This document shows positions 13,634-23,025 of a DNA stretch of 64,000 nucleotides, piece by piece (within the stretch, counting starts at the first letter, position 1; each line of letters opens with the position of its first letter). The position numbers were made by a program, and so were the translations under genes. Under the pieces are notes generated by a model, which saw only the letters and a list, made by a program, of their open reading frames with translations, was not told the DNA's origin and searched no databases. The stretch is from Ructibacterium sp965146665 (GTDB lineage Bacteria; Bacillota; Clostridia; Monoglobales; Monoglobaceae). The stretch is from positions 1 through 64,000 of the forward strand of contig CBCTHE010000019.1 in NCBI GenBank assembly GCA_965146665.1, in the 5' to 3' direction.

Positions 13634-14314
13634 TTACCAGCCGGGCATTGTCACGCCCTTCAGCGCCTCATTGAGGTATTGGTGAAACGGCCGCATGGCG
13701 GCGCATTTCTCCAGCGCAAAACCGTAGAACGCCTCCGGTCTGTTCAGCATTTCGTCCGGAAAGGGCGCTTCCACAAACCACGACTTGTGCCTGAGGTATT
13801 CGCCAAAGGGATGCTCCGGCGCATACCCCCTGGGGACATTTTTCAGCTTTTCACCTTGAAGCTGAAATGCTTCGGAAAAGGGTTTCGCTTTGACAATTTG
13901 GTCAAATGCCGCACCGTCCTCGGCAATGGCGTCCCGAATCCCGGCCGTTGCCTCCTTCCAGCCCGACGCAAAAAGCCCGCCGCCCAGAAAACAGCCCCTC
14001 GGCATGATATGTAAATAATACCCCACCGGAACCGGGGCCCTGCCCCCGGGTGAAATATGTGCACGGAATGCTGTGTGGTAAGGCGCTTTATCCCGGCTGA
14101 ATCTGGTGTCCCGGTTCATCCGGAATACGGTATTTTTGGGGCAGAGGCCGGCCAGCGCCGGCTCTTCCGGCAGCAGTGCGGCAACCAGTTCTTCTACCAG
14201 CGCCTCAAAGGCGGCGGACGCCTCACGATAACAGGCCTTATTGCTCTGCATCCACTCTCTGCTGTTGTTGTCCCGCAGGTCTCCTAAAAACCGCAGTATT
14301 ATCTCACCGTTCAT
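13634..14314 (-). CDS. DUF2461 domain protein, 226 aa
   Basis: The protein contains the DUF2461 (TIGR02453) hallmarks: FLGDLRDNNSREWMQSNKA near the start, then FRMNRDTRFSRDKAPYHTAF, GYYLHIMPRGCFLGGGLF, and RHKSWFVEAPF near the end. Its length fits the family. The biochemical role is unknown. Its ATG at 14314 overlaps the stop of the sigma-factor gene by 4 bp, so the two are co-translated; a functional link between them is inferred from that alone. Confidence 0.9.
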   Translation of the reverse strand: MNGEIILRFLGDLRDNNSREWMQSNKACYREASAAFEALVEELVAALLPEEPALAGLCPKNTVFRMNRDTRFSRDKAPYHTAFRAHISPGGRAPVPVGYYLHIMPRGCFLGGGLFASGWKEATAGIRDAIAEDGAAFDQIVKAKPFSEAFQLQGEKLKNVPRGYAPEHPFGEYLRHKSWFVEAPFPDEMLNRPEAFYGFALEKCAAMRPFHQYLNEALKGVTMPGW

Positions 14315-15171
14315 GCCTCCGCCCCCTTTGCCTCCAGGACGGTCCGCATCGCGTCGGACTCCAGAATACCGGCCAGAAATTTTTTTGCCTGTTCCGGCGA
14401 CCGGTACAGCGGAAAGGTGTCAAACACCGTGGACAGCCTGTCAAACTGTTCCATGTTTTCTATAAACCTTTCATAGAGGGCCCGGTCCGCCTCCAGCTTT
14501 GTATAGCATAAATCCCCGGGATCGAGCCGCCGGGCTGCAATGGCGTAGCCGACCCGGCGCGCGCACCGGCACATACCGCCCCCGTGTCCGCAGTAGACAG
14601 AGAGAAAGTCCGCCATTTTCTTTCTCGCTCTGGAGAGCCTCTGCCTGTATGATTCCGGCGTTATGCCCAATATGTCGCCCGCGACACGGCTGTCCGCCCG
14701 AAACATCGTGCCAAGAATAAAGGCACAGCGGCTGTCCGCATCCAGGCATTGCAGCATGACGTTGGTGCAGGACAGTTTCAGCTCCTCCGCCAGGATATTT
14801 TGATCCGCACCGCCAGTCAAATTCGGTACATCCTTTTCCCTGCCGCTGGCAATGTCCTCCCCATAATACTCAAAGCTGAGCGGATGCTGGGCAAACATGC
14901 CCTTGCGGTAGTCCTTGAGATGGTTCACGGCAATGCGGAATACCCAAGTCGTAAACGCGCTCTCTCCGCGAAACGAACCCAGATGTGTCATGACCTTAAT
15001 CAAAATCTCCTGTGCCGCGTCCTCGGCATCCTGCGGCATACCCAGCATCCGCAGGGAAAGGTTAAATACCGCGTCCTGCACGCTGTCCAGCAGTTCCGCA
15101 AGCGCCTCCTTTTCCCCGTTCAGCGCCCTTTGCAGCAATGCATGATCCTCCTGCTCCATCTTCATATTCAT
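14311..15171 (-). CDS. Sigma-70-family (ECF-like) sigma factor with Cys-containing C-terminal extension
   Basis: Region 2 is at about residues 20-95 (DAEDAAQEILIKVMTHLGSF, TTWVFRIAVNHLKDYRKG). Region 4 is at about 130-190 (LGITPESYRQRLSRARKKM). Beyond them about 95 extra residues begin with a Cys cluster (CGHGGGMCRCARRVGYAIA), followed by a helical tail. This exceeds the 160-200 residues of a simple ECF factor, and such tails may regulate activity. No anti-sigma gene is adjacent; the 4-bp overlapping partner is the DUF2461 gene. ATG 15171 follows GGAAAGGATGATGATAGGAT, and ATG two codons later is possible. Confidence 0.87.
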   Translation of the reverse strand: MNMKMEQEDHALLQRALNGEKEALAELLDSVQDAVFNLSLRMLGMPQDAEDAAQEILIKVMTHLGSFRGESAFTTWVFRIAVNHLKDYRKGMFAQHPLSFEYYGEDIASGREKDVPNLTGGADQNILAEELKLSCTNVMLQCLDADSRCAFILGTMFRADSRVAGDILGITPESYRQRLSRARKKMADFLSVYCGHGGGMCRCARRVGYAIAARRLDPGDLCYTKLEADRALYERFIENMEQFDRLSTVFDTFPLYRSPEQAKKFLAGILESDAMRTVLEAKGAEA

Positions 15172-15303
15172 ATCCTATCATCATCCTTTCCGGCCGCGGC
15201 TGTATCATACTTGTCCCCGGTCTTATATAATTAGACGCGGAGCCGGGGGTTTTGTGACAGAAAAAATGAATTTTTATCACATATGTTCCGCCGCAGTGAC
15301 ACG

Positions 15304-15337
15304 AAACAAAAACAGCAGGCGGATTGCCTGCTGTTTT
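15304..15337 (-). terminator. Terminator of the polysaccharide deacetylase gene
   Basis: AAAACAGCAGGC and GCCTGCTGTTTT flank GGATT; T-rich on the minus strand side, directly after the stop. Confidence 0.8.
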
Positions 15338-15339
15338 CC

Positions 15340-16350
15340 TCAAAAATTGGTATAGACGCCGCCGGGCTCCATCTCCTTGCCCTTGGCCGCCGCCAGTTCC
15401 GATACGGTCACAAGCTGATATCCCTGCCTCTGCAGTTCGGGAATCAGCCGCTCCACCGCGTCCACGCTTGTCCCGTAAATATCATGGAACAGAATAATGG
15501 ACCCATCCCTGACGTTTTTCCGAACCACCTCACACACGCTGTCCGCGTTCCGGCTCTTCCAGTCCAGCGTATCCACGGACCAGAGAATGATCGGCACGCC
15601 TGCGCCGGCCTTCACGGTCGCGTTATAAGCGCCGTAGGGTGGGCGCATAACCGTCGGATTTTCGCCGATGATCTTGTTCACATTGTCATTGGTACGCTGA
15701 ACCTGGCTCTGTACGCCCTCTGCACTCAGCTTGGTCAGCTGTGTATGGTCGTAGGTATGGCTTCCGATCTCCATGCCCAGCTCCTTCATTCGCTTGATAC
15801 AGTCCGGACCGCCCGAAACCAGATTTCCCAGCATGAAGAAGGTGGCCTTGGCGCCGCTCTGCTCCAGTATGTCAAGCAGGCGGTTGGTGGTGGACGGATT
15901 GGGTCCATCGTCAAAAGTCAGTGCAATCGCGGGCTTGGACGGATCCACATAGCTTCCGACCAGCTCCCAGCCCTTTGCCTTGTATTCCTCCGCCTTATCC
16001 TTAAAGATGTCCCGCTCATTTCCATTGGGATCCCGCATCATTACGGTAACCGCCTCTTTGCTGGCAGACCATCCCTGCTGTACATAGCCTGCCACCTTGC
16101 CCTTGAGCACCATCTTGCTGTCGCCGTCCGGCTTCCAGATGGTGGCCGCCACCTGGCTGAAATCCTCTGACCAGCCGTCCTTGATATAGGCCTCCACAGC
16201 GCCGGGCTCCAGTTCCAAAATTCTTCCGTCTGTGCTGTAGACGGTCACAAGGCCGTCATCCTGTTCCTGCGGGATGGTAAAGCCGCCGAACAGGCACACA
16301 CACAGCACAGCCAGTACCAACGCGGCAAGCAATTTTCTCAGCATTTTCAT
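15340..16350 (-). CDS. Secreted polysaccharide deacetylase (NodB domain), 336 aa
   Basis: ATG 16350 follows GAGGAGGGGATGATAAT. A signal peptide (MKMLRKLLAALVLAVLCVCLFGG) is followed by three copies of a short unit with pattern DG...L...Y...GW (about 30-140), probably a cell-wall-associated repeat. The NodB domain follows with all five motifs: TFDDGPNP, SHTYDHTQL, RPPYGAYN, DTLDW and LFHDIYG. These enzymes remove acetyl groups from peptidoglycan GlcNAc/MurNAc or similar polymers outside the membrane. Peptidoglycan is the likely substrate in this setting. The gene is monocistronic, with a terminator directly after it. Confidence 0.93.
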   Translation of the reverse strand: MKMLRKLLAALVLAVLCVCLFGGFTIPQEQDDGLVTVYSTDGRILELEPGAVEAYIKDGWSEDFSQVAATIWKPDGDSKMVLKGKVAGYVQQGWSASKEAVTVMMRDPNGNERDIFKDKAEEYKAKGWELVGSYVDPSKPAIALTFDDGPNPSTTNRLLDILEQSGAKATFFMLGNLVSGGPDCIKRMKELGMEIGSHTYDHTQLTKLSAEGVQSQVQRTNDNVNKIIGENPTVMRPPYGAYNATVKAGAGVPIILWSVDTLDWKSRNADSVCEVVRKNVRDGSIILFHDIYGTSVDAVERLIPELQRQGYQLVTVSELAAAKGKEMEPGGVYTNF

Positions 16351-16450
16351 ATTATCATCCCCTCCTCTTTTGTCATCCGCTCTCATGCATAGTTTACCAT
16401 AATATCAGAAACTATGTCAAGAATCTGCAAAATATACTGTCCTATATGCT

Positions 16451-17239
16451 TCACATTTCAATAACCGGACTGATCCTGTCCCGGGGCGCAACACAGAGCC
16501 TCATATCCCGCTCCGTCTCAATGCCGGCATCCCGCAGAATATTGACCACAGTCTGCTGTGCCAGAAGCGGATAGTTGTTCTCCTGGCTCAGGTGTCCCAG
16601 CATAATTCTCTGGGTTCCCATCCGCACCAGAAACTCCGCCGCCTTTCCCGCGTCATCATTGGAAAGATGTCCCCGCTCACCGCGGATCCGCTGTTTCAGA
16701 GGCCAGGGATAGCTCCCCATGTCCAGCATGTTTCTGTCGTGGTTGGCCTCTAAGAGCACAGCGTCACTTCCCTGTATGGAGCGGAACAGGGATTCCTCAA
16801 GAACACCGATGTCCGTTGCCACCGACACCTTTCTCCCCCCGCCCGTGAAGCTGTATCCGACGGGATCCGCCGCGTCATGGGGAATGGAAAACGGCAAAAC
16901 CCCAATCTCCCCGATTTCAAAAGCCTCCGCATGGCTGAAATTTCTGCGGTTCTCGGCCTGCATCTTTCCCACAGTCCTGTCCATGGCGGCCCAGGTACGC
17001 TCATTGGCATACACAGGCAGGCCATAGCGGCGGCTCATAACGCCGATCCCGCTGATATGATCCTGATGCTCATGGGTCACCAGAATGGCGGAAAGCGTCT
17101 CTGGTTCAATCCCAATTTCACGCATTCCGCTCTCAGCCATTTTCCCGCTGATTCCGCAGTCCACCAGAATTCTGGTCTTTTCCGTATAGACCAGAATGGC
17201 GTTGCCCCTGCTTCCGCTTCTTATGGAACATAATTTCAT
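16451..17239 (-). CDS. Metallo-beta-lactamase-fold hydrolase (WalJ/YycJ-like)
   Basis: The 262 residues form a single MBL fold: the zinc motif THEHQDHISG, IPHDAADPVGYSF, ATDIGVL, EANHDRNML and a final GHLSQENN. This pattern and length match the YycJ/WalJ family of Firmicutes, linked to cell-wall and replication coordination near the origin; the substrate is unproven, possibly nucleic acid. It starts at ATG 17239 and lies 60 bp downstream of the murA terminator, so it is probably transcribed separately. Confidence 0.88.
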   Translation of the reverse strand: MKLCSIRSGSRGNAILVYTEKTRILVDCGISGKMAESGMREIGIEPETLSAILVTHEHQDHISGIGVMSRRYGLPVYANERTWAAMDRTVGKMQAENRRNFSHAEAFEIGEIGVLPFSIPHDAADPVGYSFTGGGRKVSVATDIGVLEESLFRSIQGSDAVLLEANHDRNMLDMGSYPWPLKQRIRGERGHLSNDDAGKAAEFLVRMGTQRIMLGHLSQENNYPLLAQQTVVNILRDAGIETERDMRLCVAPRDRISPVIEM

Positions 17240-17296
17240 ACCATCACCTGTCTTCTATGTCTTTGCCCGCGGCTGTCTCATGATCCTCTCTTTTCC

Positions 17297-17352
17297 ATAA
17301 AAAATGGGGAGTTTGATCCCGGCGTCTCGCTCCGCTCCAACTCCCCATTTTT
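17297..17352. terminator. Bidirectional terminator after murA
   Basis: AAAATGGGGAGTT (17301-17313) pairs with AACTCCCCATTTT (17339-17351), with a GC-rich internal stem. A-runs and T-runs on both sides suit termination on both strands, mainly of murA. Confidence 0.85.
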
Positions 17353-17363
17353 CCTGTTTCAAA

Positions 17364-18659
17364 TCAGAGCGCGGCAGAATGTTTTCCATACTCCCGCTTA
17401 TCATTGGAGCGCCTCGTAATCTGCGCCCCCAAGGTCCGGAGCTTTTCCTCAAATCCCTCATAGCCGCGGTCAATATATTTCAAATTATAGATTTCTGTCA
17501 CGCCATGGGCCATCAGCCCGGCAATCACCAGGGCCGCACCCGCGCGCAGGTCTGTCGCCGAAACCGGCGCGCCGGTTAGATACGGACATCCTTCCACTGT
17601 GGCGATTCTGCCCTCTACCGAAATGTTCGCGCCCATCCGGTTGAGCTCTCCCACATACTTAAACCGGTTATCCCAGACATTCTCAGTCACAATACTGGTC
17701 CCCCGCGCAATGGTCAGCAGGGTGAGCATCTGCGGCTGAAGATCTGTGGGAAATCCGGGATGGGGCTGTGTCTTAACGTTGGCCGCCTTAAACGCCTCGT
17801 CCTTCATATAGATGCGGATGGCTTCGTCATATTCTTCAATGCCCACACCCATCTCCTCCAGCTTTGCAGACAGGGATTCCATATGCTCAGGGATGATGTT
17901 GGTGATGGTCACATCGCCATGCGTGGCCGCCGCCGCAATCATAAAGGTTCCCGCCTCAATCTGGTCCGGTATCACGCTGAAGCTTCCGCCGCGGAGCTCT
18001 TTGACTCCTTTGATCCTGATTACGTCAGTTCCAGCCCCCTTGATATTGGCCCCCATACAGTTCAAAAAGTTCGCCACATCCACAATATGCGGCTCCTTTG
18101 CCGCACTGTCGATCACGGTCGTTCCCTCGGCAAAGACCGCCGCAAGCATGATATTGATGGTGGCGCCAACGGAAACCACATCCAGATAGATGTTGTCCCC
18201 AACCAGCTTTTCCGCCTTTATATCGACCATGCCATGTTCAATATTCACCTCTGCGCCCAAGGCCTTAAACCCCTTGATATGCTGATCAATGGGGCGCACA
18301 CCGAAGTCGCACCCGCCGGGCAGAGCCACCCGGGCACGGCCGAACCGCCCCAAAAGCGCGCCCATCAGATAGGAGGACGCGCGAATCTTACGCACGGTTT
18401 CATATGCCGCCTCATAGCCGCACAGATCCGTGCAGTCCACGTCCACAACACCTCTGCCTGTGAACCGCGCCTTGCCGCCCAGATTCTTTATAATCTCAAT
18501 CAGTACCTCTATATCGCTGACATGGGGCACATTGTCAATATGGCATTTTCCCTTGACCATAATTGCGGCAACCAGGATTGCGACCGCTGAATTTTTCGCA
18601 CCGCTGATCTCAACCGATCCCTCCAGCTTCGCGCCGCCCAGAATAACCATTTTCTCCAT
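17364..18659 (-). CDS. murA: UDP-N-acetylglucosamine 1-carboxyvinyltransferase
   Basis: MurA transfers enolpyruvate from PEP to UDP-GlcNAc, the first committed step of peptidoglycan synthesis in the cytoplasm. The 431 residues follow the family: GGAKLEGSVEISGAKNSAVA at the start, the active-site loop PGGCDFGVRPIDQHI with the catalytic Cys present (so fosfomycin-sensitive by that criterion), DQIEAGTFMIAAA, and FPTDLQPQM. The ATG is followed by a second ATG two codons on; both are plausible. A promoter about 150 bp upstream (18807-18835) serves it, and a strong terminator follows. Confidence 0.97.
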   Translation of the reverse strand: MEKMVILGGAKLEGSVEISGAKNSAVAILVAAIMVKGKCHIDNVPHVSDIEVLIEIIKNLGGKARFTGRGVVDVDCTDLCGYEAAYETVRKIRASSYLMGALLGRFGRARVALPGGCDFGVRPIDQHIKGFKALGAEVNIEHGMVDIKAEKLVGDNIYLDVVSVGATINIMLAAVFAEGTTVIDSAAKEPHIVDVANFLNCMGANIKGAGTDVIRIKGVKELRGGSFSVIPDQIEAGTFMIAAAATHGDVTITNIIPEHMESLSAKLEEMGVGIEEYDEAIRIYMKDEAFKAANVKTQPHPGFPTDLQPQMLTLLTIARGTSIVTENVWDNRFKYVGELNRMGANISVEGRIATVEGCPYLTGAPVSATDLRAGAALVIAGLMAHGVTEIYNLKYIDRGYEGFEEKLRTLGAQITRRSNDKREYGKHSAAL

Positions 18660-19121
18660 GCTTTATGCCTCCATAAAAAAGTTCTAACCTAAAAATCCTG
18701 TTCCGTCCGTTCCCAGCCGCGGCCCCACAGACCCATTCTGCACCGTCTGCCAGCGGGTGCATTTTCACCCATCATGCTTTTCTGACCGTTGGTACCTAAC
18801 CTTTGTATTATAGCAATAACTTTGTCCGATTGCAAGCCATTTTTTCAATCCGCAGCCGGTCCATCTCGAAAACGGCGATTTTAGGCCGTTTTCATATAAA
18901 AAACCGCACAAAAAGAAAAGTCAGTTTCAAAACAAAGGAGAACCGACCGGGTGACTATTTCAAATATTGTCTTTCTTTGCAGTATATTGTATCATACTGA
19001 CATTACATAATGATAACATTGTGTTTAAAGTTTTCCTAAAATCCCGCATGGATGTCTGACAAAAAGAAAAGGAACACCGAAATCCCTCCCCTTCATATGA
19101 TACAATAGGAGGTGAATGATT
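18660..19121. other. Intergenic region between murA and amidase gene
   Basis: No gene is supported. It contains the murA promoter (18807-18835), a hairpin GAAAACGGC/GCCGTTTTC (18868-18893) not obviously serving any gene, and an imperfect palindrome CAGTAT...ATACTG (18980-18999). The amidase promoter was not identified clearly. Confidence 0.6.
18807..18835 (-). promoter_or_regulatory. murA promoter
   Basis: TTGCAA (18835-18830), 17 bp ending in TTGC, TATAAT (18812-18807) on the minus strand. Confidence 0.8.
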
Positions 19122-19679
19122 ATGTCAACAAAAATATTCGTCGACGCAGGTCACGGCGGTCCGGATCCCGGCGCCATGGCCAACGGTGTCATTGAGCAGT
19201 ATGTGAATTTGAATGTTGCCAATGAACTGGCCCGGCTCCTCCGGCAGGGGGGCTATGAAGTTATGCAGTACCGTACCACACCCACGGAAAATGTTTTGCC
19301 CGGCAAGAACGACGACCTGCGCAACCGCGCTGCCATGGCCAATAATTGGGGAGCAGACTATTTTATCAGCATACACACCAACAGTTCCCCGAATCCGGCG
19401 GCCCATGGTTTTGAGGCCTATGTCTACCGTTTGGGTACCAGATCTGAAGAACTGGCCCAGTCCATTGTGGATTCCGTTGTCAGTCAGCTCGGTTCCAAGG
19501 ACAATGGGGTACATCAGGCCAATTTTGCAGTTCTGCGGCGCACCAATATGCCCGCGACCCTGCTGGAACTGGGCTATCTGACCAACCCCACGGAGGCACT
19601 TAACCTCAACAGCCCCGCCTGGCAGAAGGCCGTCGCAAAAGCCATTTATGACGGGATCTACCGGTTTGTAAAGCCCTGA
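19122..19679 (+). CDS. N-acetylmuramoyl-L-alanine amidase (Amidase_3), 185 aa
   Basis: ATG 19122 has AGGAGG nine bases upstream; ATG 19116 is too close. The protein is only the zinc-dependent catalytic domain: DAGHGGPDPGA (His), GVIEQYVNLNVA (Glu), ISIHTNSSPN (His) and the catalytic Glu in LLELGYLTNPTE. It cleaves the amide bond between muramic acid and the stem peptide. No signal peptide is visible, unlike most housekeeping amidases such as CwlD, so it may act as a phage-type endolysin or leave by another route. It is monocistronic and flanked by genes on the other strand. Confidence 0.93.
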   Translation: MSTKIFVDAGHGGPDPGAMANGVIEQYVNLNVANELARLLRQGGYEVMQYRTTPTENVLPGKNDDLRNRAAMANNWGADYFISIHTNSSPNPAAHGFEAYVYRLGTRSEELAQSIVDSVVSQLGSKDNGVHQANFAVLRRTNMPATLLELGYLTNPTEALNLNSPAWQKAVAKAIYDGIYRFVKP

Positions 19680-19710
19680 CCCTGATCAGCACAGCCAAAT
19701 GGCCATATGA

Positions 19711-19746
19711 TAAAAAATGTCCCATCATACAAAGTATGATGGGACG
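19711..19746 (-). terminator. Terminator of the CotH operon
   Basis: GTCCCATCATAC and GTATGATGGGAC flank AAA; on the minus strand six T follow. Confidence 0.88.
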
Positions 19747-19883
19747 TTGACGTAAAAAACAAAGGCATATTATGCACGGAAAATTTTATGCAGATCAGCA
19801 TTTTACTGGCCTCGCCCGCCTGTGGCGGCATTGCGCTCCTGTAATCTATGCTGAAAGCATGTTCCAAAGCGCGGAAGCTGCTG

Positions 19884-22031
19884 TTATTTTTTCCGCTTTT
19901 GATATAATACAGCGAACAGCAGGCCAATGATCAGAATAACCGCCGCAAGCCCCAGTTCAATCCATGTCTCATACTGATTTTTCCCGCTTTGCTGTTCCTG
20001 CCGGCCCGGAAAGCTTCCCATTCCCGCGGGCCGCTGACGCTCCGACTGTGCTGTATTTCCTTCTGTTTCCGGGGCCGCGCCGCCTTCGGTCATCTCACCC
20101 TGTTTTCTTTGCGTTTCCTCCGTCTTCGGGTCTGATACAGCCTTCTGCGTTCCGTTCTGTCCTTCCGCATCAACGTCCGCCTCGTTGTCCCGCAAAAATG
20201 CGGGCGCGGCAGGCGTTTCTTCCCCGGTTCCTTCTGCTGTCTGTTCCTGCTGCCCTTCCTTTTGGGCGCGGCCCATTCCGCCCCCATGTCCCATACTTCC
20301 CATATCGCTGATTGAAATATGAGACGCGTCCACAAACTGGCTCTTGTCCGCACTCTGTCCTTCCTCTGTGCTTGGGATCTCGCCTTTCAACTGTTTCCGG
20401 ACGCTCTCCGCCCGGCGTTCACAGTATTCCCTGAGGGTACTGACGCCCTGCTCAAACTCCTCAAAGGTGCAGAACGCGCTTGGGTCCTTCTGAACATAGG
20501 GGGCAATCATATTGAACACCCTGGTAATTTCATCGTTTACCCTGCCGGATTCGAAGTATGCGGAAATAAAGGCATCAAACAGCTGGTGGTACTGCTCCAG
20601 ATATTCCGGGTCCTCCATCAGCCGTCCCAGCATGGGACGGTCCTCAAATTCCGCGCCGGACAGCGGCGTATCAATGGGATAGTTGATCTGGGCGGTTGCC
20701 GTATCTACGCTTTCCTCAGTTTGACTCTTTCCAAAGCCGCCGCCCCCGGGACCGCCTCCAAAGCCGCTGAAGCCCAGATTGTAGTCCCAGGCCACCATGG
20801 ACAGCACACCGTCGTTTTCATAGAGGTAGTAATTGTGTTTCATGCTTCCGGTATAGCTGTCATAGTTATTGACGAAATTATGCACAACAAAGTATCGAAG
20901 CACTTCGTCCACATTCACCGCATCGCCAATCTCCTCGCCCTGATTCAGGGTTTTGAGCGCCTCAATCAGTCTGTCTCTGTCTGTGTTTGAAATATCCAGA
21001 ATTGCACTGTCAAATATATTGGAATAACTGTCATAGCTGTCGTCCGTGTAGACCAGCGCCACATCATCACCGCCTCCAAAGCCGCCGAAGCCCCGGCCTG
21101 CCTTGTCTCTCTCACCGGTGTTCTGTCCCTGCTGATCCTTCTCTTCCCCGCTCTGGCTCTCCATTGCCGAGGGAATCCCTTCCGCCATCCCGCCGTCTGG
21201 TCCTGGCGCTTTCTGGTCCTCAGCGGCTTCCACAGCAGTCTGCTGGCCGTTATGCGGTCCCGGCATCATTCCATCCGGCGGCTGCGGCATTTCACCGTTT
21301 TCACCCATCTGGGGGAATTGTCCGTCCCCGCCGCCCGGCGGCATTTGGGGCATCCCGCCTTCCCCTTTGCCGTTTTGACCGCCCTGATCCCGGTTTCCTC
21401 CCATCTTCATGGTATCTGGTTTGTAGAGCTTTCCGGTCACCGCTCCAAAATTGCGTTCCAAAAACCCTTCCTCGATCCCCTCCACCGCAAGATAGAGCCC
21501 CCACGCCTGGCCGTTCACCGTGATATTTGCAAAACTGCTCAGCGGCGCCAGCGCCCCCATCTCATTCATCAGCTTATATGAGAGGTAATCCTTCATATAG
21601 GTGTTGTCCTGTATGATGTTGTTCAGCGCCAGTTTATCCAGGCCATAATAGGTTGTTCCGCTGTCATAGTGGTCAAACTCCACCTTAAAGCTGTAGCGGT
21701 TCGAATCCATGCTCGCCACGCTGGAAAGAGAGGTATTTCCCTTGGTTCGGATGGCGATATTACTGAACTTTTCTCCGTCAATGGTAATATCACAACTGAT
21801 ATATTCCTTAGACATAGCCTGCTGGAGCATATTTTCCCATTCCGTCTCGTCCACAGAGATGTCAATACTGTGCACCGCCTGATCATTGAGCAGACGTGAC
21901 GCGTAGCTGGTCTTTCCGGCTGTGGTCGTCACACTTTGCAGCCACGGGGAAAACATCAAAAATCCCGTCACCGCAAGAGCAAGGATCACAACGATACTGC
22001 AAACCAGCATGGTATATCTGTTTTTTATCAT
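19884..22031 (-). CDS. Secreted/membrane CotH-family protein, 715 aa
   Basis: ATG 22031 starts a signal anchor (MLVCSIVVILALAVTGFLMF). CotH motifs follow: NRYSFKVEFDHYDSGTTYYG, LALNNIIQDNTYMKDYLSYK, LYLAVEGIEEGF and, after a long Gly/Pro/Met/Gln-rich insert (about 215-330), NNYDSYTGSMKHNYYLYEND and MVAWDYNLGFSGFGGG. CotH proteins are atypical kinases in spores and surface structures. A low-complexity Glu/Gln/Gly-rich C-terminal tail ends with a membrane helix (LGLAAVILIIGLLFAVLY) and basic residues. It forms a set with the DUF4956 and VTC-domain genes upstream, a known combination whose biological output is not settled. Confidence 0.9.
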   Translation of the reverse strand: MIKNRYTMLVCSIVVILALAVTGFLMFSPWLQSVTTTAGKTSYASRLLNDQAVHSIDISVDETEWENMLQQAMSKEYISCDITIDGEKFSNIAIRTKGNTSLSSVASMDSNRYSFKVEFDHYDSGTTYYGLDKLALNNIIQDNTYMKDYLSYKLMNEMGALAPLSSFANITVNGQAWGLYLAVEGIEEGFLERNFGAVTGKLYKPDTMKMGGNRDQGGQNGKGEGGMPQMPPGGGDGQFPQMGENGEMPQPPDGMMPGPHNGQQTAVEAAEDQKAPGPDGGMAEGIPSAMESQSGEEKDQQGQNTGERDKAGRGFGGFGGGDDVALVYTDDSYDSYSNIFDSAILDISNTDRDRLIEALKTLNQGEEIGDAVNVDEVLRYFVVHNFVNNYDSYTGSMKHNYYLYENDGVLSMVAWDYNLGFSGFGGGPGGGGFGKSQTEESVDTATAQINYPIDTPLSGAEFEDRPMLGRLMEDPEYLEQYHQLFDAFISAYFESGRVNDEITRVFNMIAPYVQKDPSAFCTFEEFEQGVSTLREYCERRAESVRKQLKGEIPSTEEGQSADKSQFVDASHISISDMGSMGHGGGMGRAQKEGQQEQTAEGTGEETPAAPAFLRDNEADVDAEGQNGTQKAVSDPKTEETQRKQGEMTEGGAAPETEGNTAQSERQRPAGMGSFPGRQEQQSGKNQYETWIELGLAAVILIIGLLFAVLYQKRKK

Positions 22032-22136
22032 GGTCATCCATCCTTTAATCCGTCATTCACTGTCACGACAGCGGAATCCGCGCTGTGCTCCGCGTTGACT
22101 CTCCGCACATTGCGGACTGCTGCCCTGCCCGCAGTT

Positions 22137-22808
22137 CTATCCCATATAATCGCCGTTATAGCTGACCAGCACGGCACTGCTGACCCCTTTCATATCAGAG
22201 ATCCGGTTGATAAAACTGGTGTCGTCCGCCTTGAGGCGTACCTCATAGTTCATTTCTACGCTGCCCTTGGCGACGGTTTTGCTCTTGACCACGCATTTGC
22301 TGACCTCTCCCTGCAAAAAGCCCAATACCTCTTTTTCTGCGGTCTGATCCTCACACTGGACCACAATGATATAGGGGTTGTCTCTGGTCTTTTTATTGAC
22401 AAATACCATCAGGATCACGCCAATGAAAACGCTTCCTATTACCGCAAGGGGAATCATGCCCGCGGCGAGCACAATACCGACCGCAATGGACCAGAAGAGA
22501 AACGCGATGTCAAGAGGCTCCTTGATGGCTGTTCTGAACCGCACAATCGAGAGGGCGCCCACCATACCAAGGGAGAGCACCACATTGCTGGTCACGGCCA
22601 GAATGACCAGGGTACTGATCATGGTCAGCGCGATCAGGGTAATGCCAAAGCCCGAGGAATACATAACCCCGTTAAAGGTCTTTTTATAGATAACGAAAAT
22701 AAATACGCCTATAGCAAAGGCCAGACCAAGCGCTATGACCATGTCCAGCACTGTAACCGCGTTGATATTGTCTAAAAAGCTTGATTTAAAGATGTCATTA
22801 AAACTCAT
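22137..22808 (-). CDS. DUF4956 membrane protein, 223 aa
   Basis: ATG 22808 follows GGAAGGTAATCAAAT. It has four hydrophobic segments within residues 20-135 (MVIALGLAFAIGVFIFVIYK, ITLIALTMISTLVILAV, FWSIAVGIVLAAGMIPLAVI, with GALSIVRFRTAIKEPLDIAF between, a DUF4956 hallmark). A soluble C-terminal domain resembles ACT-like regulatory folds. In many bacteria DUF4956 proteins accompany VTC-like polyphosphate polymerase domains and CotH proteins, exactly as here. The biochemical role is unknown. It lies 106 bp upstream of the cotH-like gene. Confidence 0.92.
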   Translation of the reverse strand: MSFNDIFKSSFLDNINAVTVLDMVIALGLAFAIGVFIFVIYKKTFNGVMYSSGFGITLIALTMISTLVILAVTSNVVLSLGMVGALSIVRFRTAIKEPLDIAFLFWSIAVGIVLAAGMIPLAVIGSVFIGVILMVFVNKKTRDNPYIIVVQCEDQTAEKEVLGFLQGEVSKCVVKSKTVAKGSVEMNYEVRLKADDTSFINRISDMKGVSSAVLVSYNGDYMG

Positions 22809-23025
22809 ATTTGATTACCTTCCTGTAGCATATTTGTGATTGATCGTAATAAAGGAGGCGCAGAGCATAAAGCGAGCAGGATTGCCCTTGCAGGCCGGCC
22901 CACGGCCAGGGATCCCGCAAAATGAAGCGTTTGGGCAGCGTTTTGCGGGACAGATGAGCAATGGCGGAGCGGGCGCACGTCCGGCTCTTTTGGCCGGAAG
23001 GAGCAAATCAAAGCCTATTGCGGCG

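Noticed and set aside
18868..18893. Terminator or attenuator upstream of murA
   Set aside because: It lies upstream of the murA promoter with no gene feeding into it and no T-run; listed only as a hairpin.
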